This document shows positions 7,316-14,450 of a DNA stretch of 31,379 bases, piece by piece (positions within the stretch are counted from its first letter, which is position 1; each line of letters starts with the position of its first letter). The stretch lies in the NCBI GenBank assembly GCA_023230925.1, contig JALNWK010000035.1, forward strand, positions 1 to 31,379, in the 5' to 3' direction. Under the pieces are notes generated by a model, which did no database searches, was not told the origin of the DNA, and was given only the letters and a program-made list of their open reading frames with translations. The position numbers and the translations under genes were made by a program. The DNA comes from Limnochordia bacterium. GTDB lineage: Bacteria; Bacillota; Limnochordia; DUMW01.

Positions 7316-8887
7316 ATGCTTAGAAAACAAAAGAACCTCATGTTCTGTATCTTTGTGCTATGTGCAGCCCTGATCGCGGGACTAGTAGCCTGGTTTCTAA
7401 GGCCAACTCAGCAATACATCGGTGGTGAGCCCCAGGAATCACTAAAACCGGTTCTCCGCTTACCCGGCGGTGATTGGGGCCCTCCGGCACCCTATCTACA
7501 TTACTCCCGGGGACCGGGCGTGTACAAGATGCAACTTGTCTTTGATAGCCTCCTCGAACGAGATGGGTCCGGATATATCCCCTGGCTTGCCACAGGATAC
7601 CAAGTATTGGATCAAGGGCGAACCTATGTTTTTAAGTTACGCCAGGGTGTAAAATGGCATGATGGTAGGAAGCTTACTCCTGAGGATGTACTTTTCTCCT
7701 TTGAGTACGCGCTTAGACATCCTCCGGTACAAGCCCATATCACATCAGAGAACATCACCATGTCTGTTGAGGAAGATAGTTTCATCGTTCACCTTGATTT
7801 TCCGGATGCAGCCATGCTCGGCAAGCTTGGTTCTGTGCGTATTATACCCAAGCATATCTACGAGAATATTGAAGACCCAATAGGTTTCTTAGAGCCAAGC
7901 GCTTTCATTGGTACCGGCCCCTTCAAGCTTGAGCAATATAACAGGGAGCACGGAACTTATCGGTTTGTGGAAAACTCCGACTTCTTCGGTCCAGCTCCAA
8001 AGGTCTCAGCCATTGAATTCGTACCTGTGAGCGATGAGACTTTAGCTCTGCTGCAAGGTGACTTGGATGCTGCAACGATACCACCGGATGCCATATCACT
8101 GTTTGCCGACCTTGAACAATTTGCGGTAATGCAAAATCCGGGGTTCTGGGGTTATCGGCTGCTATTTAACATGAATGTTGAACCTTTGGGAAGTATTAAA
8201 TTCCGGCAAGCCTTAGCCCACGGTATCGATCGCCAACAATTAGTGGAAAAGATTGCCCGGGGAGCAGGCGTCTTAGGCAGCTATGGTATTCTGCCGGTGG
8301 ATCACATTAACTATAACCCCCAAGTAATCGACTATCCCTATGATCCCGAGTTGGCAAAACAACTCATCGCAGAGGAAGAGATAGCAATACCAAGTTTGAG
8401 CATACTGGTAGCGGGAGAGCGGGAAGCGCGTATTGGCCAATTACTGAAAGAACAGCTGGCCGAGATGGGAATTGAGCTTAATATTCGAAGTGTCGATGCC
8501 AAAACAAAGGATACGCTCATTCAAACCGGCCAGTACCAGCTTGGCTTAATCGGGCATGGTGGGATGGGGATGGATCCCGACTACTTACGCATCCGCTTCG
8601 CTCAGGAAAAAGCTGGTCAGATGATCTCCCAGGTGTCTTCCGTAGGCTTTGCTAACGATGAGATTAATAGACTATGTCTAAAACAAAGGAAGACTACAGA
8701 TGAAAGTCTTCGCCAGGACTATCTCAATCAGCTGCAAAACCTGATAGCAGAAAACATACCGGAGATCCCTCTGTTTTGTACCACCGACTACTTTGTATAT
8801 AACCGGGAGAAACTCGATGGCTGGGTATACATGTTTGATCACCATGAACCGACCCATTGTAACATGTCCTATCTGGTGCATCCTTGA
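7316..8887 (+). CDS. Membrane-anchored substrate-binding protein of a nickel/peptide ABC importer (SBP family 5)
   Basis: Extracytoplasmic receptor of the DppA/OppA/NikA family; it captures the substrate and delivers it to the permeases encoded next. Residues 9-27 form a hydrophobic signal/anchor; there is no standard lipobox, so it is probably held by an uncleaved helix. The family-5 core is clear: FKLRQGVKWHDGRKLTPEDV, GTGPFKLEQY, FRQALAHGIDR, then the C-terminal lobe. The extreme C-terminus is His-rich (DHHEPTHC), which could matter for metal binding but is not diagnostic. Length 523 aa is normal. Nickel as cargo is inferred from nikR at the operon's end rather than from the protein itself. 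An upstream ATG at 7274 with a strong ribosome site is in frame but is followed by a TGA six codons later. Confidence 0.85.
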   Translation: MLRKQKNLMFCIFVLCAALIAGLVAWFLRPTQQYIGGEPQESLKPVLRLPGGDWGPPAPYLHYSRGPGVYKMQLVFDSLLERDGSGYIPWLATGYQVLDQGRTYVFKLRQGVKWHDGRKLTPEDVLFSFEYALRHPPVQAHITSENITMSVEEDSFIVHLDFPDAAMLGKLGSVRIIPKHIYENIEDPIGFLEPSAFIGTGPFKLEQYNREHGTYRFVENSDFFGPAPKVSAIEFVPVSDETLALLQGDLDAATIPPDAISLFADLEQFAVMQNPGFWGYRLLFNMNVEPLGSIKFRQALAHGIDRQQLVEKIARGAGVLGSYGILPVDHINYNPQVIDYPYDPELAKQLIAEEEIAIPSLSILVAGEREARIGQLLKEQLAEMGIELNIRSVDAKTKDTLIQTGQYQLGLIGHGGMGMDPDYLRIRFAQEKAGQMISQVSSVGFANDEINRLCLKQRKTTDESLRQDYLNQLQNLIAENIPEIPLFCTTDYFVYNREKLDGWVYMFDHHEPTHCNMSYLVHP

Positions 8888-8918
8888 TCAAATCAGGATT
8901 AGAGAGGAAACTTAGAAT

Positions 8919-9887
8919 TTGAGTAAACCACATCGGTTACTGGAGTACGGGTTAACCTTGTTTGTCCTGTTTAACTTGAACTTCATATTACCCCGGGCAT
9001 TGCCCGGGGATCCCTTACTTACATTGGTCAATACAGATCAATCCTTTAGCGTACTCACCGCCGAACAGCTTGATTACTTCACAAGCTACTACGGTCTTGA
9101 TGAGCCCTTAAGTCGGCAGTATCTAAAGTATTGGCAGGGACTCCTGACGGGAGAACTGGGCAAAAGTATTTACTTCAAAGAGGACGTGGCCTCTTTGGTA
9201 CTAAGAAGGCTCGGCTGGACCGTGCTTTTAGTAGGTTCAGGTATCCTTCTTAGTTCGCTTGTGGGGGTTATTCTGGGTAGTTGGGCGGCATGGTGCCAAG
9301 GTAGTTGGTTTGATCGGGCACTGTACTTCTTCCTCGTCTGCCTAGCGGAAACCCCGGTGTTCCTGATTGGTACGCTGTTGTTATTTACATTGGGCGCCCG
9401 GCTGCATTGGTTTCCCCTAGGCGGTGCCATGACCCATTTTGCTTCCTATGGAAGCCGACCAGGTCAACTACTAGATATTCTCCATCACGCCGCCTTGCCT
9501 GTTGTCACTTTGGCCCTAAGCAGACTAGGTAGCAGTTTCTTGCTGAGCCGCAACACTATGGTTGCCACACTTAACGAAGAGTTCATGCACACAGCATACC
9601 TTAAGGGACTACCAGGGAAAACCCGTCTGTTTAAGCATGGACTGAAGAATTGTTTGGTACCGGTTATCACTCGAACACTGACCTCCTTGGGCACAATGAT
9701 AGGCGGCGCCGTTCTTGTTGAGAATCTCTTTGCCTATCCGGGGATTGGCGGCCTACTGCAGCAGGCCGTTTTGGCCTGTGACTATCCTTTAATGCAGGGT
9801 ATCCTGCTTGTTACGTCAATCTCTGTTGTCACCATGAACCTCCTTGGGGACCTTCTTTGCTACCGTTTAGATCCCCGGGCACGTTAG
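8919..9887 (+). CDS. ABC importer permease 1 (NikB/DppB type)
   Basis: First membrane subunit of the importer. About six hydrophobic segments, with the periplasmic loop after the first one typical of DppB/NikB (LPGDPLLTLV, YYGLDEPLSRQYLKYWQGLLTGELG). The cytoplasmic coupling (EAA) loop is HTAYLKGLPGKTRLFKHGL, followed by VLVENLFAYPGIGGLL, a family hallmark. The start is TTG 8919, 11 nt after AGAGG; no better start exists near it. 322 aa is the usual size. It lies 31 nt after the binding protein and 10 nt before permease 2, so all are one transcript. Confidence 0.9.
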   Translation: MSKPHRLLEYGLTLFVLFNLNFILPRALPGDPLLTLVNTDQSFSVLTAEQLDYFTSYYGLDEPLSRQYLKYWQGLLTGELGKSIYFKEDVASLVLRRLGWTVLLVGSGILLSSLVGVILGSWAAWCQGSWFDRALYFFLVCLAETPVFLIGTLLLFTLGARLHWFPLGGAMTHFASYGSRPGQLLDILHHAALPVVTLALSRLGSSFLLSRNTMVATLNEEFMHTAYLKGLPGKTRLFKHGLKNCLVPVITRTLTSLGTMIGGAVLVENLFAYPGIGGLLQQAVLACDYPLMQGILLVTSISVVTMNLLGDLLCYRLDPRAR

Positions 9888-9897
9888 GAGTTTTGCT

Positions 9898-10809
9898 ATG
9901 CGGCTATCTTGGTCAGGATATCTAGGCATATTGATGCTAGTGGTAGCCATTCTATGCGCTCTATTCGGTAGTTGGATCTACCCCACTGCCTATGATCGTT
10001 CAACGGGCCCACCGCTACAGCGTCCAAGCCAAGATCATCCTTTGGGTACCGATGATCTTGGCTTTGATATCCTCGCCCAACTACTTCTCGGAGGTCGCAT
10101 CAGTATTACCGTGGGCCTTGGCGTTGGCGTGAGTGCAACACTCATTGGTTCACTAATTGGGTTTTCCGCTGGCTTCTACGGGGGATGGATAGATCAACTC
10201 TTGATGCGCTTGGTTGACATCACCTTCGGGATCCCCCAGTTTTTAGTCATGATTGTTCTAGCTGCGTGGTTGGGTCCTAGCTTAAACCATACGATCGGTG
10301 TGCTTATCTTGTTTTCATGGATGATGCCCGCACGCCTAATCCGGTCCTCCACGGCGAGGCTCAAGGAGGAGTGGTTTGTTAAAGCCGCAAGAAGCTATGG
10401 GGCAGGACCACTATATGTGTTTTTTCGACATCTGTTGCCCCAGTTGGCCCCCTTAATGGGTCTATCCCTAATCCGCACCACAAGCCGCGCGATTATGGCG
10501 GAAGCTGGGATGGCTTTCCTCGGTCTTGGGGATCCAAGCCTACCGAGCTGGGGACAGATAATGCGAAATGCCTTGGCTTTCCCCGCCATCTGGCATACAG
10601 ACTTTTGGAGGTGGTGGCTGCTCAGTCCCCAACTGGCTATTACGTGGGTAGCCATCGCTTTGGCCTTGCTCTATCGTAGTATCGATGCCCTATATGGCAC
10701 TGAGGTCGCCATAAGTGAACAAAAACCTAATAAACGCCATACCACAGAAAGGAGGGAAGCCGAGGGTTGCTACTTGCAGCGAAACTCAGGCAGTGGCATA
10801 GTTCGGTAG
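9898..10809 (+). CDS. ABC importer permease 2 (NikC/DppC type)
   Basis: Second membrane subunit. Typical NikC/DppC architecture: one N-terminal helix, the loop HPLGTDDLGFDILAQLLLGG, then five helices with the EAA loop FVKAARSYGAGPLYVFFRHL and the signature AEAGMAFLGLGDPSLPSWG. Start ATG 9898 follows GGAG. The last 25-30 residues (from about EQKPNKRHTTE) are hydrophilic and longer than in relatives. They run through a strong AAAGGAGGG ribosome site at about 10747-10755 that is not followed by any gene start leading into the ATPase. This suggests the original stop codon was lost or shifted. Otherwise complete. Confidence 0.88.
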   Translation: MRLSWSGYLGILMLVVAILCALFGSWIYPTAYDRSTGPPLQRPSQDHPLGTDDLGFDILAQLLLGGRISITVGLGVGVSATLIGSLIGFSAGFYGGWIDQLLMRLVDITFGIPQFLVMIVLAAWLGPSLNHTIGVLILFSWMMPARLIRSSTARLKEEWFVKAARSYGAGPLYVFFRHLLPQLAPLMGLSLIRTTSRAIMAEAGMAFLGLGDPSLPSWGQIMRNALAFPAIWHTDFWRWWLLSPQLAITWVAIALALLYRSIDALYGTEVAISEQKPNKRHTTERREAEGCYLQRNSGSGIVR

Positions 10810-10812
10810 TTC

Positions 10813-12456
10813 ATGGTACATCCTCTGCTTCAGGTTGAGAACTTAACAGTAACATTTAGATCAGGACAACGGGCCGTGGATCAAGTCTCCTTTGTACTTT
10901 ATCCAGGCACTGCTACGGGGCTAATCGGCGAGTCAGGATGCGGGAAAACCACCCTACTACAAAGCATCTTTGGTTACACACAGGACGCCACCCTCTCCGG
11001 CGCAGTCTACTTTAACGGGATCAACATCCTCAGGCTACCCCTTGGGGAGCGGCGAAGACTATGGTGGCGGGAGATCAGTATCGTCTTCGCGAATACCCAA
11101 AGGGTCCTAAACCCAGTGTTAACCGTGGGGGAGCAAATTCGAGAGGTGCTTAGAACATCGAAACAGGACCTCAAGTCAGTGGGGCAGCTTTTCTCCTCGG
11201 TGGGTCTAGACCCCTCCCACATCAACAGCTTCCCCCATCAGCTCTCCGGAGGCATGAGGCAGAAGGTCTTGATCGCCATGGCCCTTGGGGCAAACCCCAA
11301 GTTGCTTTTAATTGATGAACCTACTTCATCCATCGATCCCTTAAGTCGAGGACAAATTAGGGATCTATTGATTAGGTTACAACAAAAGCTCGGCCTTACC
11401 TGTTTTGTGGCGTCGCACGATCTACCATTAATCGAGGGGATGACCCAGAAGACACTCATCATGTGTCAAGGAACCATCGTGGAACTGGCAGGCACAAAGG
11501 AGATCCTAGACAAACCAAACCACCCTTATACAAAAGGTTTGATAAATTCCTCACCCCAGTATTATCCTTACAAGGAATTATGGGGAATGAAGCCCCAGGA
11601 CGCTAAGGGTAATCATGCAGGATGCCCCTTTTACAGTAGGTGCACCCAGAGAGAAAAGGTATGTGCAAGTGCCCGGCCCTTATTGCTTGAGCAAGGGGGA
11701 CGCCAGATTGCCTGCCATTTGGGAGGGATCACAACGCTACTTCGGGCACAGGACATCTGTAAATCCTTCAATAAGCAGCGCGCATTAAGTGAGGTAGATA
11801 TGGAGATCTCCCACGGAGAAGTAGTGGCCTTACTCGGAGAGACCGGTTCCGGAAAATCCACCCTGGCCCAGGTTTTGGCAGGGATCTTAACCCCCGATGC
11901 GGGATTAGTCTCCTTCCTCGGACGCAGAATCCAGGGTCATTGGGCAACCTCTATGCAAGGTGCCATCCAAATTGTTTTCCAAGACCCGATTGCAGCCCTT
12001 AATGAGCGTTTTAGCGTCTTTGCGGCTGTGGAAGAGCCGTTGCTTCTTCTGGGTTTACCTGTGCCCACACGACAAGAGCTGGTAAAGACCGCGGTGGAAC
12101 AATTGGGTCTAGGCGATAACCTACTTGAACGCAAATGCAGGGAGCTAAGCAGCGGACAATTGCAGCGGGTGGCCATTGCCCGGGCCTTGGTAATGGAACC
12201 AAAGCTGCTCATCGCCGATGAAATCTCCTCTTTCCTGGACCCTTCTTCCCAAGCGAATTTGCTGCGTCTCCTCAAGGAGCTACAGTACCAGAAGGGTTTC
12301 TCGATGCTTTTCATCACCCATGACGCTGCTTTGGCTCGGAAAATCGCAGATACGATCTGCATTATTGAACGGGGTAGGATCCTGGAGAAAGGTCCTGCCA
12401 GAACAGTACTGGCTAATCCTAAACATCAATACACTCGACTACTCTTGGGTGGATAG
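10813..12456 (+). CDS. Fused double ATPase of the importer (NikD-NikE type)
   Basis: One polypeptide carrying both nucleotide-binding domains, which are separate genes (nikD/nikE, dppD/dppF) in most systems. Domain 1 (about 1-310): Walker A GESGCGKTT at 39-47, signature LSGGMRQK, Walker B LLLIDEP, H-loop SHD, then the C-terminal four-cysteine oligopeptide-ATPase motif CPFYSRCTQREKVC plus IACHL. Domain 2 (about 315-547): Walker A GETGSGKST, Q-loop VFQDP, signature LSSGQLQR, Walker B LLIADE, ITHD. In domain 1 the usual FQ-D/E-P Q-loop reads FANTQ, lacking Gln at the expected place, and domain 2 has Ala before the Asp-Glu and LSSGQ instead of LSGGQ. The start ATG 10813 lies 3 nt after the permease stop with no good ribosome site, so translational coupling is likely. 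Confidence 0.9.
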   Translation: MVHPLLQVENLTVTFRSGQRAVDQVSFVLYPGTATGLIGESGCGKTTLLQSIFGYTQDATLSGAVYFNGINILRLPLGERRRLWWREISIVFANTQRVLNPVLTVGEQIREVLRTSKQDLKSVGQLFSSVGLDPSHINSFPHQLSGGMRQKVLIAMALGANPKLLLIDEPTSSIDPLSRGQIRDLLIRLQQKLGLTCFVASHDLPLIEGMTQKTLIMCQGTIVELAGTKEILDKPNHPYTKGLINSSPQYYPYKELWGMKPQDAKGNHAGCPFYSRCTQREKVCASARPLLLEQGGRQIACHLGGITTLLRAQDICKSFNKQRALSEVDMEISHGEVVALLGETGSGKSTLAQVLAGILTPDAGLVSFLGRRIQGHWATSMQGAIQIVFQDPIAALNERFSVFAAVEEPLLLLGLPVPTRQELVKTAVEQLGLGDNLLERKCRELSSGQLQRVAIARALVMEPKLLIADEISSFLDPSSQANLLRLLKELQYQKGFSMLFITHDAALARKIADTICIIERGRILEKGPARTVLANPKHQYTRLLLGG

Positions 12457-12472
12457 AAAGGAGTCATTGGTA

Positions 12473-12889
12473 ATGGAAGGAGAACTAAGCCGTTTTGGGG
12501 TTTCCGTAGATAGCAATCTTTTGACCAAATTTGATCAGTTGATCACCAACCAAGGATACACAAACCGTTCTGAGGCCATCCGGGATATGATGAGGGATTA
12601 CCTGGCAGACCACGCAAAAGAGGAAAATGGAGTAATGATCGTAGGAACACTCACCCTACTTTATGACCATCACGTTAGAGAACTCAGCGATAGGCTAACT
12701 GACCTGCAGCATCACTACCACCAAAACATCATCTCCACACTTCATGTACACTTGGATCAGTCCCTTTGCCTGGAGGTGCTAATTCTTAAGGGTAAGAATC
12801 AGGACATCGAGAAGATCGCTGGAAAGCTAATCAGTACCCGAGGGGTCAAATACGGTAAGTTAACTAGCACATCCCTTCATGTGTTCTAG
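12473..12889 (+). CDS. nikR: Nickel-responsive repressor NikR
   Basis: Ribbon-helix-helix transcription factor with a C-terminal ACT-type nickel-sensing domain. The N-terminus RFGVSVDSNLLTKFDQLI and NRSEAIRDMMRDYL form the DNA-binding part. All four high-affinity nickel ligands of E. coli NikR (His76, His87, His89, Cys95) have counterparts with identical spacing: His80, His91, His93 and Cys99. The length of 138 aa is standard. Start ATG 12473 has AAAGGAG 9 nt upstream; the open frame extends 85 codons further into the ATPase gene but that part is out of frame with it and not real. It is the last gene of the importer operon and very likely represses it when nickel is plentiful. Confidence 0.95.
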   Translation: MEGELSRFGVSVDSNLLTKFDQLITNQGYTNRSEAIRDMMRDYLADHAKEENGVMIVGTLTLLYDHHVRELSDRLTDLQHHYHQNIISTLHVHLDQSLCLEVLILKGKNQDIEKIAGKLISTRGVKYGKLTSTSLHVF

Positions 12890-12917
12890 CCGGGAAAGAC
12901 TCCGCTTTCCCGGCTAG
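12886..12917. terminator. Hairpin shared by convergent nikR and corrinoid operons
   Basis: Perfect 13-bp stem (arms 12886-12898 and 12905-12917) with a 6-nt loop. It starts at the nikR stop codon and ends 3 nt before the stop of the minus-strand corrinoid gene, so it serves both directions. U tracts are short on both sides, so it may act mainly as a 3' barrier. Confidence 0.75.
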
Positions 12918-12920
12918 CTC

Positions 12921-13559
12921 TTAATTTACCCCAATTAACTCCTTGGCGACATCCACGGCACTACTGGCATCAGGAGCGTAACCATCGGCGGTTATCTCAG
13001 CACAGTAGTTCTGTGTCACTGGTGCACCACCAATGATGATCTTCACCTTATCCCGTAGTCCTGCATCTTCAAAGGCCTTAACCGTATCCTTCATGTTCAC
13101 CATGGTGGTGGTAAGCAGTGCGGACATGCCTACAACATCTGCATCATGTTCCTTGACCGCAGCCACAAACTTATCTGGAGCCACATCCACACCAAGGTCG
13201 ATCACCTTGAATCCGGCCCCTTCCATCATCATGGCCACTAGGTTTTTACCAATGTCATGGAGGTCACCCTTGACGGTCCCAATCACAAACACACCGGTGG
13301 CTTGGACCTCCCCCTCGGCCAACAGGGGCTTTACAATGTCCAATCCCGCATGCATAGCCCGGGCGGCAATTAATACTTCAGGCACGTAAACCTCGTTTCT
13401 CTTGAACCGATCGCCGATCACGGACATACCCGGGATTAGCCCTTCTTGGATAATCTGACCCGGCCGTACGCCTTCGTCAAGGGCTGTCTGTACTAGACTC
13501 TTAACCTTGTTTGCATCCCCTTTAATCAGAGCTTGTGCAATATCCTGCAAAACTGCCAT
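12921..13559 (-). CDS. Corrinoid (B12-binding) methyl-carrier protein
   Basis: Methyl-carrier protein of the MtaC/MtbC/MttC class. The N-terminal helical cap (residues 1-85; IIQEGLIPGMSVIGDRF, EVYVPEVLIAARAM) is followed by a Rossmann-like B12 domain with the base-off motif GTVKGDLHDIGKNLV. Its His101 is the lower axial cobalt ligand. Further signatures are VGMSALLTTTM and IGGAPV. The protein would accept a methyl group on cob(I)alamin and pass it on to, or receive it from, tetrahydrofolate through the methyltransferase encoded 23 nt upstream. ATG 13559 follows TAGGGGGT. The upstream RACo-like gene supplies the reactivase. No substrate-specific partner (MttB, MtaB, MtvB type) is adjacent, so the methyl donor or acceptor is unknown. 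Confidence 0.92.
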   Translation of the reverse strand: MAVLQDIAQALIKGDANKVKSLVQTALDEGVRPGQIIQEGLIPGMSVIGDRFKRNEVYVPEVLIAARAMHAGLDIVKPLLAEGEVQATGVFVIGTVKGDLHDIGKNLVAMMMEGAGFKVIDLGVDVAPDKFVAAVKEHDADVVGMSALLTTTMVNMKDTVKAFEDAGLRDKVKIIIGGAPVTQNYCAEITADGYAPDASSAVDVAKELIGVN

Positions 13560-13582
13560 TCCAACTACCCCCTAGATTAGTA

Positions 13583-14416
13583 CTAACTATCCAACTTACC
13601 CTCTCGTTGCGCCGAAATATAACCGGCACAGTATTCATCTTTCCCAAGGATAGCTTCCGCCGCATAGACAAGGGCCATCAACTTCCGATCCAACGGGTCC
13701 ACGATGGCACTATCCATACCTGAAGCCATAGCCATAACCAGGAAAGCCTGATTCAAATGCTTCCGGTTAGGCAATCCGTAGGAAATATTGCTAAGCCCAC
13801 AGGTAATGTGAACCTTTGAAAACCTGTTTCGAATAGCGGCTACTGTCTGAAGGAATACCGTCCCATACTTAGAATTGGTACTGATGGGTCGTACTAATGG
13901 GTCGAGGTAAATATCCTCTACGGGTAGACCCCGTTGTTGCAGCCTTTCGACGAGCATCTGGGCACATTCCAGAGCCATGGTCTCATCCTCCGGCATGCCC
14001 CGGTCATCCATACATAAGCCGATGACGCTGCATCCATACTCCGAAACAATGGGGATCATTTGCTCAAATCGCTGCTTCTCAAGACTAATGGAGTTTAGCA
14101 AAGCCTTGCCCCGATGAACCTGCAAAGCCGCTGCCAAGGCCTCGGGATTAGGTGAGTCTATACACAGGGGCAGGTCCACCACTTCTTGTACAATCCTAGT
14201 AAGCCATGCTAACATTTTCGGCTCATCGGCAATATGGGTACCACAGTTTACATCAAGATAATCGACTCCTGCAGCTGCCTGCGCTTTGGCAAGATCCTGA
14301 ATAAAACCTGCGTCTTGAGCGGCAATCGCTTCCGCAACGGGCTTTCGACTAGAGTTGATCAGCTCACCAATCAAGATCAACGGTATTCTCTCCTTTGTCA
14401 TATATTCTTTTGACAT
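13583..14416 (-). CDS. Methyltetrahydrofolate:corrinoid methyltransferase (pterin-binding family)
   Basis: TIM-barrel methyltransferase related to AcsE and the pterin-binding domain of MetH. It moves a methyl group between N5 of tetrahydrofolate and a corrinoid protein. Visible signatures: GELINSS near the N-terminus (GERIN in AcsE), DYLDVNCGT, LCIDSPNPEAL, and CGLSNISYGLPNRKHLNQ, whose Asn is the residue that stabilises N5 in AcsE. The length of 277 aa is close to AcsE (262 aa). ATG 14416 is taken with GAGGAA 13 nt upstream; starts at Met6 or at an internal TTG after AAAGGAGAG are possible. It lies between the RACo-like gene and the corrinoid gene and is surely their functional partner. Direction in vivo (towards or away from folate) cannot be read from sequence. 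Confidence 0.9.
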   Translation of the reverse strand: MSKEYMTKERIPLILIGELINSSRKPVAEAIAAQDAGFIQDLAKAQAAAGVDYLDVNCGTHIADEPKMLAWLTRIVQEVVDLPLCIDSPNPEALAAALQVHRGKALLNSISLEKQRFEQMIPIVSEYGCSVIGLCMDDRGMPEDETMALECAQMLVERLQQRGLPVEDIYLDPLVRPISTNSKYGTVFLQTVAAIRNRFSKVHITCGLSNISYGLPNRKHLNQAFLVMAMASGMDSAIVDPLDRKLMALVYAAEAILGKDEYCAGYISAQREGKLDS

Positions 14417-14450
14417 TTATAGATTCAATTCCTCGGTAGCTTCTTGCTTT

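Noticed and set aside
11937..12362. 141-codon antisense frame inside the fused ATPase gene
   Set aside because: Shadow of a strongly conserved coding frame; Ser/Arg-rich product with no motif.
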